From positions 419,452-483,451 of the forward strand of contig JAJVDF010000583.1 of the NCBI GenBank assembly GCA_022410635.1: 64,000 nucleotides of DNA. The letters run 5' to 3'. The notes under the pieces were generated by a model. That model had not been told where the DNA came from and did not search any database. It saw only the letters and a list, made by a program, of their open reading frames with translations. The DNA comes from Tretioscincus oriximinensis (Eukaryota; Chordata; Lepidosauria; Squamata; Gymnophthalmidae). Shown piece by piece: positions 1-10,543 of this stretch (its first letter is position 1; the number at the start of each line of letters is the position of its first letter). A program made the position numbers and the translations under genes.

Positions 1-593
1 TGGAGAAGGTGCAGAAAAGGGCAACAAAAATGATCAAGGGTCTGGGGCACCTCCCTTATGAAGTCAGGCTGCAACGTCTGGGAATCTTCAGCCTCGAAAG
101 GCAACGTTTGAGAGGTGATCTGATTGAAGTGTACAAAATCATGCATGGGATGGACAGGGTGAACAGAGAAAAATGTTTTCTCTATCACACAACACAAGGA
201 CCAGAGGGCACTCCTTGAAACTGATGGGAAGAAAAGTGAGAACAGACAAAGGAAAGTATTTTTTCACCCAGAGGGTCATCGGCCTGTGGAATTTACTTCC
301 TGAAGACGTAGTGGTAGCTAACAGCTTGGATAGTTTCAAGACAGGACTTTACAGCTTTATGGNTACCAAGGGTATAAATGGATACTAGGATGGATGTCTG
401 GATGTTGCCTCTGGGATGGAGCAACAGGCAGGACTCCTGAGATACCATTTGCAGGGAGTCATGAAAAGGTGCATATTTTGCTTCCTCTGTTCGGACTGCC
501 CAGTTGCATCTGGTGGGCCTCTGTGTGACACAGAATGCTGGACTTGATGGGCTGTGGCCCTATCCAGTATGGCTCTTCTTATGTTCTTATGTT
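1..593 (+). mobile_element. CR1 LINE, 3' portion
   Basis: Starts inside the end of CR1 ORF2: the translation reads EKVQKRATKMIKG, RLGIFSLERQRLRGDLIEVYKI, then in another frame NTRTRGHSLKL and GLWNLLPEDVVVANS, ending near TKGINGY. A 3' UTR follows (ggatggatgtctggatgttg, acttgatgggctgtggcc) that terminates in the ttcttatgttcttatgtt tail shared with copies at 56.1 and 61.3 kb. A frameshift near 170 and an N at 362 break the frame. The 5' part lies outside the window. Confidence 0.9.
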
Positions 594-1186
594 AGAATGA
601 ACTCCAAGGCCATCTGCAAAGTCTGCCTGAATTAAAAGAGCGTTTCGTGGCTCAGCCTCTGCCACTGCCTCTGAAGAGCCCACATTGCTCATGAGGATGG
701 CAAATTCTAATTTGGTCCTCATGAAACAACTTTAAATTGCACAGCATATTAATAGAACAGAAAGGTCAGGAAATAGGAAAGTATAATTTAAAATACAGCC
801 TCATCATTAAAACACATGCAAGTTGAATAACTCATTTTGAAAATAAAAAGGCTCTTTTCGGGCACAGTATTAAAAAAATCAAATTAATTAAACTTGAAAA
901 GTTTCGGAACTGCAATCTTTGCTTTCATAGATGAGAAAGGCTTCCTGAGGAAATGACAGTATTTGCAGAGTTTGAAAAGAAATTCATTTAAATCGTTCCA
1001 ATGCTGGCTTGTATTCAAAGGCAGACCTCAATAGAGGTGGCATAATGCTATTTGAAACAGGATGTGGAGTCAACTGATCACGAGATTCAACCTTGCAGTT
1101 CTACNGTTCAGGCATTCAGTGTCAATGAGTAAGAAATAGCTACTTTTCTAAACTTTTCTAAATATTGTAAATATTTTCTAAATATA

Positions 1187-1220
1187 CTGCTCAAAACAAT
1201 TAAGGAAACACTTTAACATA
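1187..1220 (+). repeat. Single Tc1-type terminal repeat
   Basis: After a TA, ctgctcaaaacaattaagg matches almost exactly the terminal repeat of the mini-element at 25321-25395. No opposite end was found downstream, so this is a truncated element. Confidence 0.65.
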
Positions 1221-1825
1221 ACATGGGGTGTGGAACCAGTCTGACCATAAACCTGTTTGATTCAAACATGAGTGTTTGACAGTTTCAGCAGGGAGAGGGG
1301 ACTGGCTTGAACTCAAACTGAACCAAGAGGGGGTTTGGTAAGACCAGACAAATACAATGACCAGAATTTAATTTGTTTGTATCTGACGCTATTGGGAAAG
1401 TATGTTTGTTGTGACCAGTTATCTTGATAAACTTCTATTACACTATGACTTGCTTCATTATGTACTCCATGGCCAAACTTGCCTTTCACCTTTTGATTTT
1501 CTACTTTAACATTCTAGTCACCTATGGATGCAAATGACTTTTTAGTTCTAGAAAGTATAGCAAATCTTCATGCAACTGATCAACTTCAGTATCTTTGGCT
1601 TTAGTAAGCAGGGCACACACCTTGATTACTTGGATTTGAAAAGAAATCTACTCTATCACTTTTAAGATTGCAACATAGGNCTGCTTTTCTTATCCTTTTA
1701 TTGTCTATGAGAGTTATCTCATTCTGTGGAAGGTGTTCTTGTCCACAGTAGTGGATGTAATGATCATCTGAGTTAAATTCACTCATTCCTGTACATTTTA
1801 GTTAACTGGTTACAAAAAATATTTA

Positions 1826-1872
1826 TTTTTACTTGTATCCTGCCCTATACCCAAAGGTCTCAGGGCGGCCAA
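1826..1872 (-). repeat. 3' end of CORE/MIR-type SINE
   Basis: The reverse strand reads ggccgccctgagacctttgg, then tatagggcaggatacaag, the same 3' end as the SINE at 32551-32792. Confidence 0.6.
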
Positions 1873-2149
1873 ATATCAAAGTGTTTAATCTTGCCATCTC
1901 CTGTTCATATCTTATATTACAGGTTTCTTTGCAAAATGTCCCATAACAGCATTTTTGTTCAGCATCAGACATCCACGGCTGAACATCTTTTATCTCTTTG
2001 GCTCAGTCACTCTACTCTTTATGTAAATATTTGTAAATTGCCCTCCATCCTTCCCCAAATGGGGAAGACTTCTTCCCCATTTAGCCAAGGGGGCTTATCT
2101 CCCAGTATGATATTTGGATGAGAGAATTGTGATCATAATTTCCACAATT

Positions 2150-2690
2150 TATCCTCTATCATGTCACCTCTTGTTTGCCTCCTTTCTAGATTACAAATGG
2201 CCTATTTTCAACTAAAAACTCTCCTTACAATTTTAGTTCCATCTTATGAGCCTTTTCCAATTCTGCTATATTTTTGAAATAAAGTAACCAAAACTGCACA
2301 CAGTGTAGTTTTCCAAGTGCACAGTTTAGCATACTGACATTCTTATTTTCAGTGGCACTGCATAATTTTAGAAGATGCGATTGGCCTTTTTCTTACAGCC
2401 AATAAACATTGGNTGGCTGTTTTTATTGAGCTATCTATCATTGCACCAAGTTATTCTCCTATTAGTCTGCATATATAATTACTTTTAATTTTATTTTGCA
2501 TCTGCTTATAATGAAAACTATCTACTATTTTAACACTCCTGCAGTATGTACAGATCTTTTGGAAGCTCTTCCTGTTCACCTTTTGTTTCTTCCACTCTCG
2601 ACAATTTGATATCTTCAGCAAACCTGGCTGTTTGCCTTGTTCACTCCTCATCTAAAACATCTATAAATGCTTTACATTAATGAATGTGGG
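2150..2690 (-). mobile_element. Ancient CR1/L3-like LINE relic
   Basis: On the reverse strand there are decayed versions of the CR1 ORF2 C-terminal segments (the caaaactgcacacagtgtag block, ttggcctttttcttacagcc, tgagctatctatcattgcac, atcttcagcaaacctggctg), in the same order as the better-preserved CR1 at 13.3-14.3 kb. Many stops; far more diverged than the other copies. Confidence 0.6.
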
Positions 2691-2939
2691 CCTGATGCAG
2701 AATCTTGAAGGATTTCACATAAATAAATTCTATACTTTGAGATTGGATATAAGTACTTTTTTTTAATAAAACAGGCTTCACAGATTGCATTTGTAGTGAC
2801 TTTGCTCTTTCCATACTGTGAAGGGCTATCACAGTATGTGTGGAGCAGAATATGCTAGAATAGATAACCCATTCCAAGATGAGGACAAAGGCCCTCCCAT
2901 GTGTCCACTCCTTTTGCAAATGAAGGTGGTNGGACTGTC

Positions 2940-3110
2940 AAGAGGGCCTTATTAGAAGATCATAGAGTGCAGGCAGGTGCATAAGGGAGGAGGTGCTCCT
3001 TCAAGTATTTGAGGCCCAAGTCATTTAAAACCTTGGTTGTGAATGGGCAGCCAGTGCAGTTCTCTGCTAATCAGGACTTTGCCAAGCATGTTATAATTAA
3101 GACACGATAT
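2940..3110 (+). repeat. Possible LINE 3' UTR-like repeat fragment
   Basis: Contains the block 'gaggcccaagtcatttaaaa', 'gggcagccagtgcagttctc', which resembles a widespread reptile/bird interspersed repeat. The family is not identified. Confidence 0.35.
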
Positions 3111-3249
3111 TCTAATCTTAAGCTCCATCCATTGCAGACAGAGTGTATCAATAAGAGATAAAGGGTTTGTGGTACCACCATAGATAATCAGAGCAAAAGT
3201 ATACAGCTCAAAACAAGCAGCAGGCTTGATAAAAAATTATAATAGTAGT

Positions 3250-3415
3250 AAGAAAAATAACCTTGTAAGTGGAGTATAAAAACCCAGTAGTAGTAATAGA
3301 AGTAGTAGTAGCAGTAGTTCTTCTTCTTCTTCCTCTTTTTCTTCTTCTTCTTATTATTATTCATCATGGGTTATGGCCTGATTCATCAGGGCTCCTCTTA
3401 TGTTCTTACGTTACA
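3250..3415 (+). repeat. SINE 3' end, triplet tail and CR1 tail scrap
   Basis: aataaccttgtaagtggagt and tataaaaaccc match the 3' end of the Bov-B-tailed SINEs. A degenerate AGT/TTC/TTA triplet tail follows (about 3284-3357), then a scrap of CR1 3' end (ggctcctcttatgttcttac). Confidence 0.55.
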
Positions 3416-3822
3416 GCATAACCTGTCTTCTCAGCTTAAAGACATTACAGCGGTTTGTTGAAAGACTTGCTTTTAGATGTGCCTTTTCACCTTGAACTTT
3501 GCATCAAGAAAATAACTAATATTGAGTATGGATCCCAAACTACTATATTTAGCTATTATCTAAGACATAATTTACTTTAATACCTAAACTTATAATTATT
3601 GCTCAACCTTTATTATTAGATTCTCAGGAACTCTCAATTTAGAATAAACTGGCTTCCCAAAAAATAGATAACAGAAATTTAGTTGTGATAATACAAACTA
3701 ATAAGCAACTGAGTTCTGAATACCATATTGTATTTATCCTAGTTCTGTTATTTTATGCCACTAAACAAGAGTTTAAACAAATTGTTTATATTAAAGAGTA
3801 TTTAGAAGTTGTTGTAATCTTC

Positions 3823-4010
3823 ACAGCAACCACTGTCAAATAGATACAGATAGTGGGGCTACAATTCTTTCCCCAATAACAGTTCACTGTTTAATTCATG
3901 TTCCTTCATAATACATAATTAACTACACTGTTAATAATGTAGTTAATTATGTATTATGAAGGAAAGAACCGTAGCCCCANTATCTGTATCTATTTGACAG
4001 TGGTTGCTGT
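3823..4010. repeat. 188-bp inverted repeat (foldback)
   Basis: Outer arms 3823-3862 and 3971-4010 are perfect reverse complements over 40 nt apart from one N. Inner arms 3901-3927 and 3938-3964 are perfect over 27 nt, leaving a 10-nt loop. The left arm carries about 30 nt extra between outer and inner parts. No transposase or clear target-site duplication was seen. Confidence 0.85.
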
Positions 4011-6730
4011 TTAGGTATTAAAGTATATATATGAAGAGCATTTTATTAAGTTTTTCTGTGCAGTATGCTCTGTATGAGTCATCGTATTTCTGCTAACATA
4101 TCATGAACTCGATTCTAATGAGCTTAATTGAAAGAGCAGCAGAAGATCAATTATTTCTGTAATTCTTTAGTTCCTACAAAACGGAACAGAATATTCTAGC
4201 ACTTTATGACATTTGTAATATGGAATTCAAATGAGACATAAAACTGCACATTTTTAGTTAGGAGATACTAAATTCCAGCTTTCTGGCTAAATCTAATCTT
4301 TCCTCTACATCCTGAAGATGCAGATTTTATGAATCCGATGAAGTGATATTGCAAGAAGCAGTATGGTTGATGCCTGGATTTTCACAATGAACCAGATCAG
4401 TACAGGCAGGCCCCATAAGTGCTGGCTGGCTAAGCTTTTAGTCCAAGCAGAAGCTGTTGACCATTGCTAAACATGTCCAAGGTTTATGATAAGCACAGTG
4501 ACTCATACATAAGCTGTGTCTCATGTGGGTCTTTACTGAAGCATGGCCACCGAGTCTCCACACAGCCCAATCTCCAGCAGGGTTACAAATGATCCTCTTG
4601 CTGAATTAAAGACATAGCAAGGCCTTTGAATTCTATTATTGTTCCAAACAAGATTCACATACAAAAGCTGTAGCTCTCCATAAAAACAAGATACCAATAT
4701 GTCAACAAAAGTTTATTCATGTTACTAAATTAAATATAAGATTAANGTGAACTGATAAAATAGAAATCCATAATAAAAAAAATTGTAACATCATCTTAGG
4801 TAATCAGCTCGTGTTCCTATTGCCAGGGGTATTTGGCAGGAGCCTTGGCTTTATACCGTGACTCATTTGAGTCTACCAACAACGAAGAGGCATAAAGTGG
4901 CTCCATCTGCCTGGGAATTTGCACAGTATGGAGAGATAGTACAGGAAAAGTACACAGCAGCAGATGTTCAACTGTTTTCTTCTAAACATGGACAGAGACA
5001 ATTTGTCAATGCAGTAGTCTTATCCCAAAGAAGCAACAAGGCTGAAGTTAAGACATTTAGGTAAACCAAGGGAAATGCTCTTCATTGGTTTGAAATCAAT
5101 AACATGCATCAATAACTTGCTGTGTGAAGTATTGTTGTGGTTATACATCTTCACGTGTTTACCCAGTACTAGTCAACATCTCATTCACACTTTTTAATAG
5201 TCACTATTAAATAGTCTCTATTTTTAATAGTCTCTAAGGAAGGTCAAAGAAATGGAGAGTAGCTATTTCTCTCCCATATTGCATCTGCAGAATGTAGGCA
5301 GCAGAATTGCTCCTAGTGACTGGTCAGTTAAGGAAGGGGCTGGCCATTGCTTATATTAGAGTGGCAAGCCCCATTCCAAGATATATCTCAAAAGAAAGCC
5401 TANTGTAGAAAGGGTCCTTGTCTTATGATTTTTCACATGTGTTTTTAAGAAAGCTTTTATTACTTCTGCGTCTTTTGCTGTGAACTGTTCTGAAGTCTAT
5501 GATACAAGTCAAACAGAAAGCAAGTCAAACAAAGTTATATGTCAGTTAACATGCAAGTAAGAGATGATATTAACTGAACTGTAATTTTCCACAAAAGAAA
5601 ACGCATTAAAATCATTGCAAAAATATTTATTTAACAGTAAAGAAAGTAATAAAACATATTTAAAAATACAATTCAGTTTGGAGAATAGACTGGGGTAGCT
5701 TAATGCACACCACCTGAAATCCTTTTAGCCACTATGTACATTGTGCCAAATAAGATCAGTAAAGGGATGGGATAGGCAAATGGTGGTATGACGGATACAT
5801 AAACAATCCTATCAAATGAAGCAACTTCTCAATGCAAAAGTAATGTACTTAGAGGAGTTTATTTTAGTTGTAACATTGTTTTCATGCCACCTTCCTCCTA
5901 GAGTAAGGAATCCTATGAGGAATCAGCCTTAGATAGGATAAATGCCAGAGAATTATGTACAATGGAGAGGGGTTCCTTCTGCAGGCTGTACAGTCAGATC
6001 AAGAAGATGAGCCCATAATATTGCAGCTGCAACTTTCAACAAGCTTGACTAAGAAATGTCAAGTTATAAGACCCTACTCACAATCTCACTTGCAAGCTGC
6101 TAGAAGGCTATAATAAAGTCACAAGTCCACATCAAGTGTTGCTAACAAGCAACTTTTTGTCCTTGGCTTTGGTCATCCTTGGGCTTTTTTTATCATGACT
6201 CTTGGTATTCTATAATCAGATGGTTTCACCATTCTATCTGTAGGTGCGTTGATTTATACCAACTTCAACATTGGGACTTGGACTGTGTCATTATCTGATG
6301 CTACTCTCCTGTTATGGCATTCAAATTTTCTGTAATTTTTGCTCTGCCTTATGGGAATAGCCAGTGAAACTGGGACAATGAGCACGTGAGGATTTGGATG
6401 CTCCCCTTGCTTCCACACCAATTTTTTTGACCCTACACGTGCTCTGCTTTAGAGTTCTTCTTGAACAAATATTTCTTTTGGGGGATTTTCTGTACATTTC
6501 TGCCTTCCCACTTCCATGGTGACTCATCTACAGAATGGTTCTATCCAGAAACTGAAAAGGTGTATGTTAATACAAATAGCCAGGAGCGAAAACAAGCAGT
6601 TTCCTTAAAATGTGGACTGCATTAATCAATTAGGCAGGGCAAAATGAAAATTAGGCTGTCCGAGTGAATATTTGTGAAATAGAACATTCTAAANAAATGA
6701 AACACAAGTCTAAGAGTAATAAATACTTAC
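4011..6730. other. Intronic, no features recognised
   Basis: AT-rich sequence with scattered stops in all frames. A piece near 5345-5425 resembles half of the palindromic family described at 29541-29681. Nothing else assigned. Confidence 0.5.
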
Positions 6731-6803
6731 AGCAACTGCTTCAAGAATTTGTTTCACAGCACTAGCAGCATCTCGTTCACTATAATATCCCTTTTCCACA
6801 ATC
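6731..6803 (-). CDS. CAMK4: CAMK4 exon: alphaD-alphaE segment
   Basis: Reverse-strand exon of 73 bp. The acceptor is tttttag and the donor gtaagt. The first base completes the Arg codon split with the exon at 22334; 24 codons then begin IVEKGYYSERDAA and end VKQILEAVA. The exon ends in phase 0. In CaMK4 the next residues would be the YLHENG/HRDLKPEN catalytic segment, which I did not find in positions 1-6730, so it should lie outside the window. An Asp to Ser change (AASAV) is the only substitution noted against the remembered mammalian sequence. Confidence 0.92.
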
Positions 6804-7499
6804 CTAAAAAGAAATAAGATGCTACTGAAAGATTAAAAGGCGAGCACCCTAGGCAAAAGGTCATTAAAAATTAATTGCAGAGGAAGCAGAAAAGGCACAT
6901 TTTNTAGTCTCTATTAGAATTTTTAAAATGCTCTTTTAAAATTTTTGGTTTATAGAACCTCAGCTTCTTAGTTAATATTAAAAAACTCTTAAAGTATACA
7001 AGTAAAGGTTTTATAGCAATGAATTGCTTCTGTGCTAATATTAGGTACAAAAAATGAATAATAATATTATAAGTATTTATAAGAGCAGACTTCTGCACCA
7101 GAGAAAATTTACCATGAAAATACACTTTTTTTTTCAAACAAGCCCAACTTAAAGATATTTACTTTTCACTAGACATGTATAGAGCAAGAACTAGAGCTTA
7201 CAAGTTCAACCATACTAGTGAGAAATATAGTGACACATAAGCATGAATGGTATCATCATGTGCTTTTCACTTTATATACATAACATCATGTACTTAACAG
7301 TTCAGAGCAGTTTAATAAACAATAAGATTTCACACCACCAAGGCAAAGGAACATTTCTGCACTTACAAGGGTTTCTTATCAGGAATTGCATTAACGGTCT
7401 GCCTGGCACATGTTGGTGATGTGAAACACAAACTGCTGACATGCTCCATTCACCGAGGATGGAGCACTATCCAGATCAGGAGATCCTTCTCTAAATTGC

Positions 7500-8185
7500 C
7501 TTAGACCCCACGTAATTTGACATTGGCCAGAAAATCAGATGCGGGCTCCTAAGACAGAGCTAGAGGAGACTGTGGAAATGCGAATCTCTAATAAAAAAAC
7601 GATAATTGCAAAGATATATGACATGCTTTCGGAGCTTGAATTTACGAAACAATCTAAAATTAAGGAATTTTGGAATAGAGATATAGGAATGAATGATAGG
7701 GATTGGGAAAAATGGATTTTGTAAGTCAATGCGATGAAGATGAACAAATTGAAGGAGGTTGGGAAAAAAACTGTTAACCAGATGGTATAGAACTCCAAGG
7801 CAACTGGCTCATATGGTGGGTATGANGCCAGATTGTTGGCATGGTTGTGCTCTGCCTGGGTCCTATATACACATGTGGGCGGTATGCCCTGAAGTGGTCA
7901 CATTCAGAAATAGGATTCAAGATGAACTTAAATTTATTACCGGGGTGGATATCCCCAATACCATGGCAACTTGGATCATTAATAAAATAGAACTAATTAA
8001 CTGTAATGTGGATGTGGCCAACATTATAAAAAATGGGATTTGGGCAGCCCACATAGTCCTAGCCTGAGGATGGAAGGATAAGATCAGATGGACGGTTCAA
8101 TGATGGTACGAATATATGGCAGAGATTATGTTATGTTGGTTATATCTTATGTTACCTNACTTGTGTTGTAAAACAATTTATTATA
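7500..8185 (+). mobile_element. L1 LINE ORF2 C-terminal relic
   Basis: Two adjacent frames give L1 ORF2-like protein. 7539-7724 has KKTIIAKIYDMLSELE and DRDWEKWI. 7759-8067 has KLLTRWYRTPRQLAHM, then PDCWHGCALPGSYIHMWAVC, the Cys/His-containing C-terminal segment typical of L1 ORF2 (CW.C ... H.WW.C). They are separated by a frameshift near 7725-7760. An AT-rich tail (tatatataaaaaaag) follows at about 8180. An L1 piece may continue in 8200-8350 (PQSGFNKK), but that is weak. Confidence 0.75.
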
Positions 8186-8825
8186 TATAAAAAAAGACAT
8201 TGACCAGTAAATGTACTAGATGCCTCCCTTATGCATGCTGGAGCGGTCCAAGGAAGGCTCCAACAAATTTTGATTAGTATGTGGTCATTATAAATAAGAC
8301 AACATATTCAAACTCCTCAATCTGGATTCAATAAAAAGACATCAGAATGATCAACNGTTGGAAGAAATTATTAAATATACTTGTTCTCAAGGGTCTTTCC
8401 ACATTGGAACTTATACTATTCCAGAAAGGGGTCTAAGGATCCTGCTGTACATGGGGATAGTGCAGCTGGAATTGAATAAGGCCCAAGACTGCATCTGAGT
8501 TTGCTCCATGGATTGCCCCTGCACTTATATTGTCTCTCTGACTTCTGATATAACTTCCATTTACCTTTGTGTGAAATGCTGTTTGACAGAAGTGATCAGT
8601 AGTTAAGAGAACTAGGATTGTTAGGTGCCTCACCTTGGAAGCCCAGATTATACAGCGCTTATGTTGACTGGGCGCCCAGAAGTGCAATACCACCATGCCT
8701 ACAGGTGAAAAAGTAATGGTCGTATCAGCACACAGGAGTGAGTCTTGCTTATCAGCTCTCTGATTATTCCAGGTGCTATTGAAAGCTTGGACTTGTTAGC
8801 TGAAAAACTAGCAATCTCACTGTGG

Positions 8826-9067
8826 AGAAGCACAGCGGTGNAGTGATTAAGAAATGGTCTTTCAATAGAGAGACCCATTCTTGCAGTGCTGTGTTGGCCA
8901 TAGANAGGGGTGAGCCCGGCCTATTTGAAAGCACTTTGCGATTAGATTAATGGTACCACCACAACATAGTGGGAAAGACAGAATAGATGTAAGCTTTCTG
9001 GCAAAAATAACCTTGTAAATCGCTCTGGAAAGAGCGAGACATTAAAAAAACGGATTCTTCTTCTTCC
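8826..9067 (+). mobile_element. tRNA-headed SINE with Bov-B-like tail (diverged)
   Basis: Recognisable blocks are ggggtgagcc, ggtaccaccacaacatagtg, ggcaaaaataaccttgtaaa and the ttcttcttcttcc tail, in the order of the full copy at 36332-36642. The head is decayed. Confidence 0.6.
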
Positions 9068-9189
9068 CAGGATATCTTCACCACTGTTTGTTCTTGACAA
9101 ATGGCAAATCAGTACAAAACTACTTCAGTTCCCTCACTTGATTTTGCTGATGTGACGATATCTCTGCGCAGACAGAGTTCCTCTTGCAC

Positions 9190-9525
9190 AGATGATCCCA
9201 AGAAGAAGATGAAAAAGAAAAAGGAAAAAGAAAAAAGAAAAAAGAAAGAAAAAGAAGAACTGGGTTCTTATACCCCGCTTTTCTCACCTTTCAAAGGGAC
9301 TCAAAGCAGCTTACAAGGGTATTTTTGCCAGAAGGCTTACATTCTATCTTCCCCACCAGGTTGTGGTAGTTCCCATGTATCTANTTGCAGTAAGTTGTAA
9401 TTTCTTGCAATTCATGCTTTCGAATAGCTGGGTTGGCAAGAGCTACAGGCTAGTGGAAGGTGCTCACCCCACNCTACGTCCAACACAGNGCTTCAAAACC
9501 CCATCTCCCAGATCAGAGACAGCAC
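9190..9525 (-). mobile_element. Sauria-type SINE (Bov-B-like 3' end), purine tail
   Basis: Reverse-strand copy: a GAA-rich tail at 9201-9257, then gaactgggttcttatacccc, acctttcaaagggactcaaa, the body (ggctagtggaaggtgctcac reads on the plus strand) and the tRNA-like head near 9500. Positions 9526-10362 hold nothing recognised. Confidence 0.85.
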
Positions 9526-10362
9526 ACATGGAGCACAGTAGCCTCCATGCCAACTCCATGGTGAATGGATTCCATCACCAATGCCTCACCTTATGTGCCT
9601 TGGCAAAATAAAAATATAACACATTTCCTAGCAGAAATGTATTAATAAAACTTCACTGAAGAAAACCATTGAAAACCATTTATTCATTCCTTCTACTTTA
9701 GAATGATCACAATGAAATCAGTGAGTTTAATGAATGCAGACATAAATGGTTACTTTTTGCTAAGTAATAATTGGTTTTGTCTTTTGTTTTGGAATCATAT
9801 AAAACTATTCAATGGCTTTAGAAAGCTTATCCCATCACTAAAATGCAGTCACAATATTGAAAAGCCCTTCCAAACTGAACCTCAGTATAGCAAAAATAAT
9901 ACAACAGAAAAATGTTGAACAATAAATAATTGAAAAGTCCTTCAGAGTGGAAGCAAAAAAGAAAGTTATTAGAGGCTTTGATGCATTTTACTAGCGCCAG
10001 CAAATCTTTTCATGTACCTCCTTTATTACTGTATTGATTACAAAGAAATAAGATATTAATCTAGTTCAAAACTTTTGGCAATACAGAAAAATGGTTCACC
10101 GCAGAGCTGCCAAGTTTTGCTGGAAGAAATATTTGCTCTTATACTATAGGCAACAGTTCTTGAGTGACTCCTGACAGGCCAAGAATTTGAGGTATAAAGG
10201 ATTTCCAGATTTATTTGGTCTAGGAATTTAGCCTTAAAAATGCTGAATTAACAGAAAAATAAAAATATCAGCAATATTTTTTAAACAAAATCCTTCAAAA
10301 TATGCTTGTTCTGGCTTTCTAGACATTTTCATATTCCAGTTTCACAGAAATCTTCTGACAAA

Positions 10363-10543
10363 TGAATTGCAAGAAATTGCAACTGACTGCAAGTAGATAC
10401 ATGGCAACCACCGCAGCCTGGTGGGNAAGATAGAATGTGAGCCTTCGGGCAAAAATATCCTTGTAAGCTGCATTGAGTCCTTTTGAAAGGTGAGAAAAGC
10501 GAGGTATAAGAACCCAGTTGTTGTTGTTCTTCTTCTTNTTATC
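10363..10543 (+). mobile_element. Sauria-type SINE, 5'-truncated
   Basis: Begins at ttgcaagaaattgcaactga and runs through gggcaaaaatatccttgtaa and tgaaaggtgagaaaagcgag to a TTG/TTC tail. The tRNA head is missing. Confidence 0.85.

Larger units (their letters stand above)
594..2149. other. AT-rich intronic sequence with two small repeat ends
   Basis: No gene seen. It contains one end of a Tc1-type element near 1187 and a SINE 3' end near 1826-1872; the rest is unassigned. Confidence 0.5.

Noticed and set aside
4858..5064. 68-codon plus-strand frame with ordinary-looking composition
   Set aside because: No motif recognised, no splice signals that fit, and the length is within chance expectation.
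1..6730. CAMK4 catalytic-loop exon (HRDLKPEN)
   Set aside because: Looked for on the minus strand and not found; it should lie outside the window.
9101..9400. Lys/Glu-rich 99-codon frame
   Set aside because: It is the purine-rich tail of a minus-strand SINE plus its body.
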